Source of the DNA: Apis mellifera
Taxonomy: Eukaryota; Arthropoda; Insecta; Hymenoptera; Apidae
Assembly: GCF_003254395.2 (NCBI RefSeq)
Contig: NC_037641.1
Coordinates: 11,742,501-11,806,500 of the forward strand
Length of the DNA: 64,000 bases
Reading direction: 5' to 3'
The position numbers and the translations under genes are program-made. The notes under the pieces were generated by a model that was not told the DNA's origin, searched no databases, and saw only the letters and a program-made list of their open reading frames with translations. Positions within the stretch are counted from its first letter, which is position 1, and every line of letters starts with the position of its first letter. Of the stretch, positions 14,001-27,600 are shown one piece after another.

Positions 14001-15291
14001 ACGTTAATTACGCTTCGACTAAGAGGGAACTTTGTCCCCGGCGGGATTAGAGAATTGCGGGATCGTGGAACGGTGTTAACGTTCGAAACGTTAGGAGGCC
14101 AGTTGTTCCTCCCTTCTTTCTAACTCTGGGCCTCGGTTAAAAGTCGATCCCCGGGGATTCGCCACTCTATCGGGGCGGGGGGAGGGGATGATGATGCTTT
14201 TATCGCGATGATCGAAATTTCCACCTCCAGCGAATGAATCCTGCAATCCTTTCGAGAGCGTTTCGAATAAAATGTGGAGATGAGAGGGAAGAGATCTTCT
14301 TAACGAGAGCTCTTACTTCCAAAAATATTTCGACCTGTGTTCGACGGAATTGCAAGTATATCGTCTTGGAATAATCTGTCCCCGACTGTGCCTAATAAAT
14401 CGATTTTCGAAATAAAAAGCAGAGAAGTAAAAAGCAGGATTCTTTGGATCCCATGGATGATAAATTCTTGAAAGGGGAGCGGGTAATTTTTAATCCTGAT
14501 GGAAGATGAATGGCGAGCCGTCGCGTTCGAAAAGAAGATAATTAAGAAGAGAAAAGAGGGGAAAAATATATCCGTTGAACAAATAATTGCATAATTTATG
14601 TGGACGGAGTTGGGAGTGTAATGGATTCGCGGAATAAATTATCGGACTCCGTGCACGATACGGTTAATCGTCTCCGAGGCGAGGCAATCGGATAAACGTA
14701 GTATCCTGGAGACGGAAACCGGCGAAATCGTGGACGAGCGAGCGAGCGTTAAACGATAGACGCGCGAAACCGCTTTGAACCTATGAATATGTAATTCCCC
14801 GTTGCCCCGGGTGTTCGAATTAGGCTCGATTCGGGGGGGCGAGCAGCGACACCTAATCGCACGATTTACACGATACAGAACACGCGTATTCTAATCGAGT
14901 AACTCGAGTAGTAGCGGAGAATTTCGCGTTTAATCGCCAAGGATTTTTCTCCCGAGGACGAAGTCAACGGAATTAGTTGCGCGCGAAAGGAGAAAAAGAA
15001 AGAAGAAGAGAGAGAGAGATGAGGTTTCGGTCGGATCGTCAGAGGGACCTTTTAGTGGCCGCATCGTTTCACGTGAAATTTGAATATCTTCTTTGAATGT
15101 TGGCGCGCTGAAAAGTTAAATACTCGTGCACATTTTTCATCGGGTAAAGGAAAGGGGAGAGGTCGGGCAAAGGGAGCGCGCGTGGCAAAAATGGGAGGTT
15201 CAAAGAAAAAGGAAAAGAAAAAAAAAAGAAGAAGAAGAAGGGGAGGGGAAAAAAGGAGGAGTGCGCAAACACGGCGCGAATGCAAAGCTTG

Positions 15292-15325
15292 ACCACCACC
15301 ATCACCATCACCACCACCACCACCG
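15292..15325 (+). repeat. CAC/CAT trinucleotide repeat
   Basis: ACC and ATC units, about 34 bp, giving a poly-His frame on the plus strand. It follows a purine-rich A/G tract at about 15190-15260. No gene context. Confidence 0.8.
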
Positions 15326-18300
15326 TTCGTTGAGTTAACCTCGGTGTAACTTTCACCGCGCGGTGATACGCATTCGTGGAAAACTTTAAAATTACGCGGC
15401 CAGCCGAGACGAATGCTCGGAGGTCGCCGCTTCTTCCCTCGAAAATCCATCTCTCGGGGCGTTCGTATTTTCTCGCTGGGAACAAACGACGAGCATCCCT
15501 GGACATTTGCGGGTCGTTTGCGAGAAGATTTGCGGCCGCCCTCCTGAATTCGGTTCATAAAGCTGAAGGCTTTGCGTGTTTAGATATCGAAGAAGAAGAA
15601 AAATGGGAAAAATCTGAGGAGAGATCGGAGGTAAAAGAATTAAGAGGAAAATGTAGCGCGCATGGAGAAATGCTGAAGGATTCCGAAGGATTACGAAGGT
15701 TGCTTTGCCGCGGCAAAGCGTAATATAAGAAGCGTAATAAGAGCAAAGACTTTGGAGCGACGTATACACTTGATTTACGTAGCGACAAATGGAATTAAAA
15801 ACGTGGCGCGGTGCTTCGTCGCACACAGGTCACTCGCATACCGTACGAATCCACCTTATTCCGTCCATTCCTCTTCGAATCGAAAATTCGCAAAATTCGT
15901 TTGATTCCGTAAAGGAAGGTTGGAAACTGTTCCTCTTCCTTCCAAAATAAATCCCCTTTAACGGGGGATCTCTAACGAATCTCTCTCTCCCCGTGCATCG
16001 AGGAAAATCCTACGTGATACGCGAGATGCGCGTACGAGAAGAAGCGATTATAGATCGGGCGGCGAGACGAGTGGAAGGGGCGCGAAGAAAAGGCGGAAAT
16101 GGTGTGCACGGTGGTGCGGTTACAGGTGGCGAGGCAGGGGATGCTCGTCGAACGGAATATAGAGTAGGGTAGAGTGGCGAAGTAGCGCGGGTTCGAGGAA
16201 AGGGGGTTTGCACGAGAGACCTACAAGTGGCATGCATGCCTCGATACACCGTTCCGCTCTTCCTTCTCTTCCTCCGTCTATCTGTCTCGGTCCCCTGCAC
16301 TCTGTAAACATTGTACTATCCCCTTTGAACCGGCGTCGATACCAAAGTGTGCCCTGGTAAAACATGTGCGGGGATCTCTCCTCCTTCGTGGACGAGATCC
16401 CCCTCGAGTTCGCGTTGTACAGGCGCGCGAAATTTCGCGTGAAAATTCTTGGAAAGATTTCTTCGAAACGACTTCTCGAAAAAAACCTCTCCTATCCCCA
16501 AATTCTTCTTCCGTTCCCAAGAAAGTTTTCTTTTTTTTTCTCTCTCCTCTCTTTTACCTCGGCAAATGTAAACATTCGTAGTCGCGAGGGGATGCACGAT
16601 TTATCGGCGGTTCCCGTTTGATGGTTTTTACAGAGAGACCGTAAAGTAGATCCTGGGCAAATGTTCTACGCTCCCAATACCCTCTTCTTCTTCGTCTAGG
16701 CATATCCGCCTACCCCCTTTTTCCCTTTGATCCCATCTTTCGATCTCCCGAAACCGAACGAATTTTTACCAGTTTTCAACCCCTCCTTTTTAATCATCTC
16801 CCCACCTTTTTACATCCACCAGTCGTATTCCTTTATTAACCGCCGGTATTCTGGTTGGATGGTGTAAAATTAGCGAAAGAAAGAAGCGAAGAAGTCGAGA
16901 AATAACCAACCGAACTGGTGGAAAAATGGAAGAGAGAGAATGGAAGGTGCAGCGGCAAAAGTTCGGATAATATATATACATATATACACATTTTCCTTAT
17001 TCGCGAACGTGTTTCATTGTAATATCGTAACGTAGGTAACGTTCCCCACGGGCGCGACAAAAAAGTTGCAGCCGTGATTTGCCGCGCGTTCGAAGAAACG
17101 AAGTTGTGAAAAGAAACGAAGGAGGTGAAAGCGAGAAGAAAAACGCGCGAGAGAGAGAGAGAGAAAAGAGACGATTTTCGCAACACGTTTCGCATTGGCG
17201 TCTCTCTGTTCCGCCGCTCATAAGAGATTCCACAAAGAACGTGCGCGCGAGACAGAGAGAGAGAGAGAGAGAGTGGCGAGAGCGTGTGCACTCGCGTTAC
17301 CCTCAATCGCGCCCTCTCCCTCTCGATTTTCCTACGCTGTGTAAACGTCATTTGTCCTTTGAAACACCTTCCTCGCTCCGTCTATGGCTCGTTAAAGGGC
17401 TCCCCGAGTGCTTTCCCACCACCTTTTATCCGTCGAACACGCGGCCACAATCGGCTTCCTTTATCCGAGGATCCGAGGAAATCGTAAAAACCGATCGGCA
17501 GCCATATAATCAGCCGGCTTTCCACTGGATGGAATATCGACAACCCCGTTCGCGTTAACCCCTCTCCCCCCCCTTTTGCATTCTTTCCCTCTCCCTTATT
17601 TCTCCATTCATCGAAATAAACGGGTTAATCCGTCGCGTCGGAGAAAGAAGCGTTTATACTACTGCCACTACTACTATAGACGCGTGTCTACGTCTCCTCG
17701 TAGAATAGAAATTGCGTATTCGCGGAAGCGGCGAGCTATTGTAATATACTTAGCACGTTCTTCCACGCGAGACCGGTTACGTGCTCTCCCTTAACCCGGG
17801 GAACGGCGGGGTTGTGTGGAATTCTTCCCGAACAAGGGAAACGCTCGACGCGTGTTCGATTAGATTCTCCCTTTCCTCTCTGCTCGTTTATTACCAGGGT
17901 CGTTTCGTAACCCTAATACGTAACCGTCCGAGCAAGCGCCCGGTAGAAGAAAAGTGTCTGCCAGCAGCAGAGAGGAGAGCGTGTCTCTGCCTCCGACCGA
18001 GTCTCCTCTCTCTCGTCGAGACGAGACGAGTGGAAAAGGGACGAGTTATTCGATCAAATTGGACATTGAATTGATACAGTTTTAGATTACAGCACATACA
18101 AATATATTGTACTCGATTTTTTACTATTCCTCGATGCGCGTATTCGTCACTCGATCACCGTGAGAAGTTATCGAGAAAAGCGTCGTTCGAAATGGCGATC
18201 GTACGAATTGAAATTCGTTTTAATATAATTCGAAGGAAAATAAGTGGCGAAATCGTCGGAATGGAATTTAATTAGGGGCGTTCGATCGAATCCGGGAAGA

Positions 18301-20663
18301 GGAATCGAATTCGAGTTGGGGAAAAATAATTGGGAAACTCGAAGGGGGGAATTTCTATCGATCCATCTATCCTCCCTTCCAGGCGGAAATATTTCTTCGC
18401 GCCGACGGAAGGGAATATTTATACGCACGCCTGTTTCGTATCAAATCTGATTACATTTTGCCGCGATACCTTTGTTTACCGAATCGCCGAAATTTACATG
18501 GCAAACACGAAGCGGTGGTAGCCCCTTTGACTTTCGAATTCTCGCGCTCGAAAGAGAGAGAGAGATTGCCGATTCGCGTCAAATTGCAAATCCAACATCG
18601 CCCTCCCCCTCGTGTTATCTCGACGTCGCGCAAATTTTTGCCCGACAATTTTATGCCACGCTCTTGTATTACCTTAACGACCTTCTTCCCTCCCCCCTCC
18701 CCCGCCCAACTTCTTTGTACTCCGCTCCGGCGATTTTTGTACGTCGAACCGTGCTCCAATATCGTATTCCCTCGAAACAAGTATTAAAAACGAGGTAGGA
18801 GGAGGAGAAGCGACGAGCAATTTCGCCTCTTTTTTTTCTTTTTCTTTTTTACGTAGAGAGAGACACGCCGTTATAAATCATCCGCGCGAAAATTTCGTTA
18901 GACGCGATTCTTTTGCTTAGAAACGCGATATAACGTTTTCTATCCCGCTCCTCCCCTCGATCGTGTTAATTTCGAATCGTGATTCGTTCCAACTCTATCG
19001 TATCCTTTCATCTCCCTCTTCCTCGTTCCGCCCCATCGATTTGAGATTCGCGCCTACGCTGCTACGCAAACGTTTGCTCAGCGTTAAAGGATGAAAATAA
19101 TAAGTCGAGACACTTGGAATTTCGTGATCCGAACGGAGAGGAAAACGATGTTCGACGATTCGAACCTGGATCCCTTCCCCAAAGTGCGTTTTTCCTCGCA
19201 CGTTCGCGTGCTCTCCTCTTCTTCAGTAAACCAGTGGTATTCCAGTAAACGTGGAGCCAATGAATGATCGCTTAAATCCTTATAGTTAGTTTCGAGAGGA
19301 GTTGAATCTCGATGCCGGATCCTCGATTTATGAACGAGCGCGTTACAATTTTGTCTTTGGGCAGAGAATCGTAGAATCTCGTTTCCGGATCGGGGAAATC
19401 AGCAATTATACTTTCAAAGGTTGCAACGTATTTAAGTAAGTTGATTCACGGTTGAAACGGTTTTTCAATTTATTTCTCCCTCCCTCCTGTCGCGTAATCC
19501 ATCCCGAATTAAAGCGCACTCGTGAAATATAGTTTGTTTCTTTGACGGTAATGGTGCTCATCAGTGACGCCAAGTTTCCGCGTCATAACAATTTGCCGGG
19601 GAAAGGGAGCCATTTATCCGTACCAATTTTTTATCCCGCCACCTTTGATCTCCATCCACTTCAAACTCGTCATCGCTTCGAAAGAAAGAAGCCATCATCG
19701 TCCCACTTTTAATTGCAAGTGTTTCAAATGATGGTGGAAGCGAAATAGGATTCCTTTCTCTATTTTCCCTTTTTTCTATCCGATCTTTATTTTATTATTT
19801 TCCTTATTCTTCCTGCCCAACGAGGAAGAAAATTATTCTCCCGATATATATATATATATATTTATACCGGATGCCAGTCACGGCGTGGGGGATCTCCACT
19901 TTACTGTTTTCGGTGGCGGAGCTCTGTCCTAAGCCAGCCAATTTACGGTGCAAACATTAAGGTCGTCATAAAGTAGCGGCAGTCTTAAGGCGCTATAAAT
20001 CGCTCCGCCCACATCCTTCTCACGTCGCGGCTCACGTCTGTCAGTTGGCGCGCGCGTTCGTTCCGACCGCCGTCTCTGCCGCCTCGAATGCGCGAAAGCC
20101 CTCCCTCACCCCGACGGGGGTGGAGGAACTGGCGGTATTTCACTCGCGTGTGACGTAATTTCGAAACGAGCGTGTTTGGCCAGAATCTGCATCGGTCGAG
20201 ATGATGTTTCTCGTTCCAGAATAAGAAGAAGAAAACTCGGCCAGACCAGTCGTTTCTTTCTTTATCCTCCACGCTCGAAATACGTCTCGTCTCGTGGGAG
20301 GAGGGCGCCACCTGGGAGGGGAACTCGTAACGTAATAAAGACGAACGAGCGGCATCCGATATTACGAATTATTATCAAACTTTCCTTCGCCGTTTTCAAA
20401 ATAGGAGAAAAGAAACGGAGAAATCATAATATAACGAATCACATAAGATCGTAGCCTCGACGTGATCCACGATTCCGATGGAACGCGTCTCTCTGGAGGA
20501 GAAGAGCGACCTGGTGCTCTTCGAGGGGGGAAGTTTTTAGGTCTCGGATGGAAATAGAGGTCGGGTATCGGGGATGGAAAGGTCGGGACGTGAGCGCACA
20601 CGTGACGAGGCTAACTAGCGCAGTACGTGTGACGGTATAAACATCCGTGATGAATACGGCCGC

Positions 20664-20683
20664 TAATTACCAAATGGTAATTA
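20664..20683. promoter_or_regulatory. Inverted pair of homeodomain-type sites
   Basis: TAATTACC and GGTAATTA are perfect 8-base arms around AAAT. Each arm carries TAATTA, the core bound by many Antennapedia- and paired-class homeodomains. The flanks are non-repetitive. Enhancer function is inference. Confidence 0.35.
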
Positions 20684-20810
20684 CGCTAAAATGATAATGA
20701 CGCCGCTTCCAGTGTACCGTGTTTGCCAAACTATTCTATATAATTTTATACTTCGCTCCCATACATACATATATATACATTCAGTTAGCCTTATTACGGG
20801 CTACCAACTT

Positions 20811-20905
20811 ATTAATAATAATCGCGCTAATAATAATAACAACGATAACAATAATAATAATAACAATAACAATAATAATAACAACAATAACAATAATAAT
20901 AATAA
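20811..20905. repeat. Compound AAT/AAC trinucleotide repeat
   Basis: Interspersed AAT, AAC and related units run for about 95 bp with a CGCG-containing unit near each end. Translation gives poly-Asn on the plus strand and poly-Leu on the minus strand, neither with gene context. Confidence 0.9.
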
Positions 20906-22351
20906 TCGCGAAGGGAGAGGGGAGGAGTAACGATCGTCGCGATACCCATTCGATTCGCGCGTTTCAAATATACTCGGCAGTTTCGGCCGCCCATTTTTCG
21001 ACATAAGCGTTTCATGCATCGGCCGCACCGATTCAATTCGTCGGCTCGCGCCAACCGACGGCGAGTTTCGCGATTGTTAATTTCCATAAGCGGTGAATAG
21101 GGAGAGCAGGGAGCAGGAAGAAAGGAGCGGGGAGGAGGGAGGAGAAATTGCGGCGGTTCGGTTTTTCGGGGGCGGGGGGGAGATGGACGAGGGAGCGACG
21201 AGGAGGACGGAGCGACGGTTTCCGCATCGTCGTGGCCGTAATGTCGCAAATGGGATGATAATAATTATTACAGGAACGAGCACTTTGCGGTGAACAACGG
21301 TGATCGTGGTAAAACATTAATGATAATGGCATCGTTTTCTCGAAATTACCGCGCGGCCGCTCCCCCGAGCTAACGCGTAATTTTATATAGTCCGATGCTT
21401 AACGTCCATCCACTTGATAATCGCGCGCCCCGCTCGTCCAAGCCCAATTACCCGGCTCTCGACATCCCTCTCCGTTCGTCGCGCTACCTTTTCGCGAATT
21501 TCGAATCATCCTTCCGTCTATCGATCGAAAAGGTATATTTATCCCCATTGTTGAATACGTTCTCTGTTAATTTTCCCTTTTTCTCTTCGCCGCGAGAAAT
21601 CCATTGTAACATCGGCGAGAAGTCATCATGATCTCCATCGTGGGAAAGGTAATTAAATTGGTAATTGAATTACAGCCTGACCAATGTCGATCGATTATTT
21701 ATACGCCGCTCGGTACATGCACCGCCCGAATCCAACGCGTGGATTTCCAACGTTATTATTAACGTCCACGCCTATGCGCCTCCCCTTCCCATTTAAGATT
21801 CTCATTCCGGGCACGATAACGGCCAGGTAACCGAGAGACAGTGGCGGCGAGACAACCAACCCAGCGGAGCCTCGTGGTTTAATTATCTCCTCGCCTGTTC
21901 GCCTTCGTGTGGAAGGAAACTGCGACGACGTGGACCACCACGACGACGACAACGGGGAAGATGCCATGTCCCGTGGCTTACCCTTTTGCCCCCACGACGT
22001 GACACCGTTTCCAATTCCCTTCCCCATCTTGCCCGATCTTCCCACTCGATTACATTATTAATATCGAGGGAACAGGTCGAGGTAGACGACGACGATGGGC
22101 GACGACGAGTTTTTGCGAGACGCGACTATTTAAATGTATGTATGGAGGGTACACGCGAGCGCACGTGGAGAATTCGAAATGGAGGATTGCGAAACGCGTG
22201 GTTAGAGAGAGAGAGGGAGGAGGCCATTCCACGCGATTCGATCGAGTCGGACGACATACGAGCGTGAATAAATAAAATCGCGAGCAACCGGCGAGGGAAT
22301 ATCGGGCGGCGTCGCTCGAAACAGCGCCGGTGATAAAGAATTGATCAGATA

Positions 22352-22412
22352 AGACCGGCGGCGGGATTCGACCTTTTTAGGACGCGAGCCCTACCAATTG
22401 CGCAATCCAGAT
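22352..22412 (-). other. tRNA-like remnant (degenerate)
   Basis: On the minus strand, GCGCAATTGGTAGGGC resembles a tRNA D-arm with A box, and GGTCGAATCCCGCC resembles a T-arm with B box. Only about 15 bases separate them, too few for an anticodon arm and variable loop, and the acceptor stem does not pair well. It is therefore not a functional tRNA. A tRNA fossil or the head of a tRNA-derived SINE is possible. A run of about 20 A lies just beyond on the plus strand (22442-22461), on the wrong side for a SINE tail in this orientation. Confidence 0.2.
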
Positions 22413-24396
22413 CGCAACCGAGATATTTCCGCTCCGATCTTTGAAAAAAAAAAAAAAAAAAACAGCCACCGCCCTATAACCGATAACCGACCATCCTCGT
22501 GGTGTAAGCATCTCGAAACTCGTAACAATTTTTTGAGAAACCATTTTCACGCTTCTCTCTCTCTCCATTCCAAATTTGTATAAATCCGCGGATAATAAGG
22601 GGTGATAAGAGGGTATTACACGGAGAGCAACGAGAGTTTGGACACGCGCTTAGCCGATTCGATTTCCACGATTTGTTGGGATACGAGGGGATCCCGAAAC
22701 GCGAATCGAGCTATAATTTGCGCGAGGCGAGGGACGGAGAAGGGAAGGGAAGGGTCAGCTCGTGCGAGAGAGAGATAGCGGAAGAAAGAGACGGAGTGGA
22801 TAGAGAAGGGGTTGACAGCGGGAGAGAGGGTGGAAAGTGGGAAGCGGTAGAGCGGAAAATAATGCAGCGTGCAGAATTACAAATTACACGGTACAGAAGC
22901 GCTGGGGTACCTCCCAGTGGCGGCAGAGAGATGCTTCTGTTCGTTCCGTTGATTACACAAACAGCATTCGTCGCCGCGCGCAAGGAGTGGGAGAAAGAGT
23001 GCGCGGGGAGGATAAGGGACGAGACGAGAACTGGTAGAGCGGGCTGGTATCAAACGTAGTCGTTACAAAGCCGGCTATTAATCTTTATTACAAACAATCC
23101 TCCGTGTTAATTCCGTGTAATTTGCCCCGCGACTTTCCCTGCCTACGACGGAACGCGTACTGCAACGTCGTCTGCGCGTTTCTCGCCACGCGTTTTCAAT
23201 TTCGTTCCAAGGGAAAGGAGGGGGGGATGGATCGTTGCTCCATCCCCTCCATTTGTCAATCGCGACAACGCACGAAAAACCGCTCCTCGTGCGCGGAGGG
23301 GGGAAATAACCCCTCCGGTGTAAAATAGGAGAGTATAAAATGTATCATTAATATGTAAATATTAAAGTTTATCGATATACGACTCCGATCGATTACCTTT
23401 CGCTCGTTCAAGTTGATTCATCGGCCACCGATTTCGTTCGTTTACCAAACGCATACACACACGTACACACACACACATTTACACGCAATCGCGTGTCAGA
23501 GTATATTTATCATCGCGAAAAACTTTTCACCTGTTATCAATCCAATCGTACATCGATTCAAATTATCGAATACGAAACGAAGATGAGAGAATTCGTTTCT
23601 TATCTCGTCCATCGTTTCGGTACGTCTCGAAACAAGGGAGGGAATCTTGGATCCGTCCAACGAGAACATCTCGATATCGAGAACAATCGAGAGCTTCCGC
23701 TTCTCGTCCACGAGAAAAACGTCGATCCGACCAAACCAAACATCGACGAGACCTACTACTTTCTAGCGACGCAGTTCGAACAAAGGCGATGAGCATCGAT
23801 TTCACATCTGCCGATTCTCTCTCTTTTGAGAGAGGAGCGCGAAGGATTTGCATTTCTAGCCTTGCCATCTCGTCTCGGTCCCCCGATTCGTCTCTTTACG
23901 AGAATATTCCGCGAAGACGAATTCCACGGCGTGGCGGTTCACTGTTAATCGATAAAGGTGCTATAAACATCGGCGAAAAGGAACGGAACCACCGGTTTTC
24001 CGTTTCGTTATTCATAGAGGGCCGATTCCAATTCCCGTCGCCTCTGTCAACCATCGGTTACCCGAACCTCGACGATCAATTCGACGCACGCCCGCGATTT
24101 AAAGTTTCACGCGATCCCAGCCCTGTTTTTCCGATTCGGAACAGTGTTTTTTTTCTCTCTCTCTCTCTTCTTTTTTTTCCATTTTTTGCTCGATCGAAAC
24201 AAAATCGGTAAAGCTCCGTGGATTTCGCTCGGCGAATACCCTTGTGTCGGGTTTCGTTTCGTTTTGTGTTTCTCCCCCGAAAATCGGAATCCCCTCGCTC
24301 GCGTTTAAAATGCGTATTCGCTGATATTTACCGAATTATGGATGATCCTCTTCGAAGGGACCAAGCGTAACGAATCTCTTTTTTTTTTCATCGACC

Positions 24397-24626
24397 ATGG
24401 AAGATCGAAGTAGTGACGAGTTCATAGAACAAAATGTTATCCACTCACACCAAATGGTTTTCCCAAACTATAAATATCAGCCCTGTTTGAGCGTATTAAG
24501 CTCGAAGGTAAGGTAATCTATCAACAGATTAGGCAGCTTACCCGCCAAGTAGTTGCTGCTAACAAACGAGTTTCCGTTCGACTTCGAGCCTAGCCATTTT
24601 TCTTCCCCCACAAAGTCTCTCCCCAT
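24397..24626. other. Compact locus with open frames on both strands and nested hairpins
   Basis: On the plus strand an ATG at 24397 opens 37 codons (start MEDRSSDEFIEQ, end LSVLSSK) running into AAG|GTAAGG, a near-consensus donor at 24508. On the minus strand an ATG at 24626 opens 49 codons to a TGA at 24477 (contains FVSSNYLAGKLPNLL, ends TLKQG). Around the plus donor, GGTAAG (24507-24512) pairs with CTTACC (24537-24542), AATCT (24515-24519) with AGATT (24526-24530), and the outer CTCGAAG (24501-24507) with CTTCGAG (24582-24588). The composition is balanced and not repeat-derived. It may be an exon of either strand, a structured RNA or a transposon fragment. I do not recognise either peptide. 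Confidence 0.25.
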
Positions 24627-27600
24627 CCGGAAACAAAAGTTCGCTTATGAGAGCAAAGAAAACCTACCCTCCTCCCGCTTCCTCCCTGGATAAATCGAGC
24701 CGGCCAAATAGACTCCTTTCCTTTTTCTAACATCCGGGAACAGGATCCGTTTCAACTCCGTGTCGAAGATTTCGGTGAGGAGAGAAAATTCGAGGCAAAC
24801 TTTCCAAACCTTTCCCTTCCCCCTGTAGAGATAGAGTTGCTGCAAGAGTTCACGCGAGCGCGTGTCTCGATTCGAAACCGCGAATCCTTCTCTTCCTCGG
24901 AGGAGGAAGCGCATGGAATCCAAGGTTTACATCCCCACGTCCCGATCCTATCGATGGAACGAGGGTTTGCGCCGCGTACGAATACGATTTTCAGCTCTCA
25001 GGTATCGAACATCCGGCCAACCTCCAACGTCAAACTATATATATATATATATCCCGGGGAAGATAATCCAGTGCTAAGCGCGCTCGATTCGCAAAGACTT
25101 TGCCGTTTGCTCGAGGATTTGCTATTTCGCTCGACTTCCTTCCTTCTCCCTCCTCCAGCGCCTCCCCTCCCCCGCTTCCCTTTCACACAGACGCGCAGAC
25201 GTGTTCCAACGAATTATCCACCATTTTCCTCGTCCCGAAAACTGGTAACTCGACTGTACTCCAGTTTTCCAGGGGAATCGCCGGCGAGAAACAATTCGAG
25301 AGGGATGGAGGGATAAGAGCGGAGAGGATCAAGGATGATGGTTCAACGAGTGACAAGGAGGAGGGAAGGAAAGGGCGAGAGAGAGAGAGGTAAGCGTTTT
25401 GTTGCTGCCGCGCGATGATAAGAAAGAATTCGCGATAGGCGTCCAGCTAGCTCGCAAGCGGGGAAAATCCCTTCCGCGATTCCATTGCTGGAAATAATTT
25501 TGCATCCCTCGAACGGGGAGGGAATCTTTATCTGAGGAAGCGAGAGGAAGGAGAACCGTTCGATTCGGGAGGGAAGAGGAGGAAGGTAGCCGAGATCTCG
25601 AATTTTCGAGCCGAACTTTGTTCGCGAAGCTTGTAAATTCTTTGGGAAACGATAACAGTATAGAAGGCAGCCGATAGAGGCCATCATTCGCGAAACCACA
25701 AATCTTTTTAATATACCATCCTATCTGACCCCTGCCACTCGCGCTATGTTTCTTTTTTTTTTTCCTTTTCTTTTTTTTTTTCTTTGTCTAGGAAATCTAG
25801 CTCATCCTCGCGCAAATATTATTCTTCTTCCTATTTTCTTTTAATTCGCGGAATTCCCGCTCCTATCTTATTGTCCCGCGAATTTCTTTCCCGATACCCA
25901 AATTCCACGCACCCTTTCCCTCCGGTTAAATTCCCTCCTCGCCAGAAATTCTATTTAAATTTCTATTATTCCCTTGATAAAAATTGCAAAAAAAAAGAAA
26001 AAAGGGAAAAAGGAAGAAAAAATCCTGTTTCCCCCGCGCGAAAAAATTGCCCGACGCACAAAACGACGCGTCGAGTAGAAAAATATTTTCGACTCGACTT
26101 TTAGGCTTTTGATCCAAATCCATCGGGCGAGAATTTTGTTTTAAAAACGGAGGAAAGGAGACGAAGGGAGCGCGAGAATGATAATTAAAATGCGTTTGAT
26201 GTCGACTCGTCATTCGTACGCATTCCGTGTTAATTTATTTGGGCAAGATTACTTTTTCGCCTACCCCTATCTCCTCCCCATCACGGATAAAAGCGAACTT
26301 TTCGGCGAGTGGAACGATAAAACGGGGAAAATGCGATTTCCTCTCCCCCCTCCTCCGCGGTAGGCTTTTGACCGATCGGGCCGGATTTATAGATTAATAA
26401 ATCGCACGAGTGCATTCATTAGCGGAGTGGAAGAGGTGGTGGGGGCGCGGCGCCGTCCAAAAATTGCTGCGAGCTGATACTGTTTTCGCGGTGGCGGGTC
26501 GCCGTCGACCGAGGCAGAAAACGAGGATAAAAATGGCGGGGTGCGTGCTCCTCTCTCGTCGATTCGTTCCAATTCGACCGACTGCCGATTTCACGGGGCG
26601 ATAGAACGGGAGAAATAGTCGAGGTGGAGGAAAAAAACAAAAACGAGAGAGAGAAAAGAGAGAGAGAGAGAGATAGCAGCTGGCATCGGTCAATCGATTC
26701 GATTATATCATCGTTCCGTGCGAGCAAAATTTTTCGAAAAAAAAAAAAGAAGAAAAAGGAAAAAGAAAAAAAATATTCGATTTTTTCATTACTCGTCGAA
26801 GAAAATTCGATACTTTCCATCGTTTTTTTTTCCTCCCCTCGTTTCGTAATTAAATATTACACGTCAGAGAGAGAGAGAGAAAGATTCGTAAACGCGTAAC
26901 AGGTTACGCGTACACGCAAGGTTAAACGTTAAGAAACGAAACTCTTTCGCACACATCTCGCCGAGTGTTCGAATTTAATAAATTTATACAATACTTGAGT
27001 GCATTTTCTGAAAATTTTAAAAGCGGTACAGCGACATTTTTTATTCATACCCCCTTTTTTTCCCTCTTAAAATATGCATTATAAGCGAGTGGCTGGCTGG
27101 CGGGGAAAAAAAAAAAGAGTGAACAATGTAGATCTCCCGGCCAGGGGAGGGGAGAACGTATATTCGAGACTGTCTATTAATCCAGTGGATCGGTTCAGAA
27201 TCAAAATTTAAATCGAAACCCCTCCTCCTCCTACGGCGCAACTCCCTAACGTTTCGTGTATCGCTTGCTACGCAGTCTTACCGTGGCGCGGTAATGGCGC
27301 ACAAATTAACCGTGCGCTAATTAGTTTCTAGCGATGCACGCGGTTTAATTGCAACCCTGTCCCCGCATCAGTTTACCAGTCACGCTGATTTCGCGCGCGG
27401 AGAGAGAGGAAAAGAGGAGAGAGAGAAAGAGACGGGAGGGGAGAAACAAAGCGCGCTTGCTCGTCGGTCGTTCGATTAAAATGTTGCACGCGTCGCTTAT
27501 TCGAGTCGGATAACTCGGGCAGAGGCAGCAGCGCGGAAAGAGCGAGAAGTCGGGGGCTCGTATTCAATCCCCCCCTCCTCGATACGGATACGTTTCACCA

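Larger units (their letters stand above)
11075..24396. other. Non-coding stretch, no gene seen
   Basis: This stretch holds purine- or pyrimidine-rich DNA, A/G-rich blocks (12000-12140, 15190-15260), CT tracts and AT/AAT repeats. The segments at about 14240-14900, 19200-19760 and 19870-20060 are less repetitive and of mixed composition and could include regulatory elements. Open frames here have longer or equal partners on the other strand and no recognisable domain. Confidence 0.5.

Noticed and set aside
19992..20045. CTATAAAT followed by TCAGT, a possible TATA-Inr promoter
   Set aside because: The spacing from TATA to the initiator A is 49 bases against the usual 30-31.
20691..20930. Poly-Asn frame
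   Set aside because: It is the translation of the AAT/AAC repeat.
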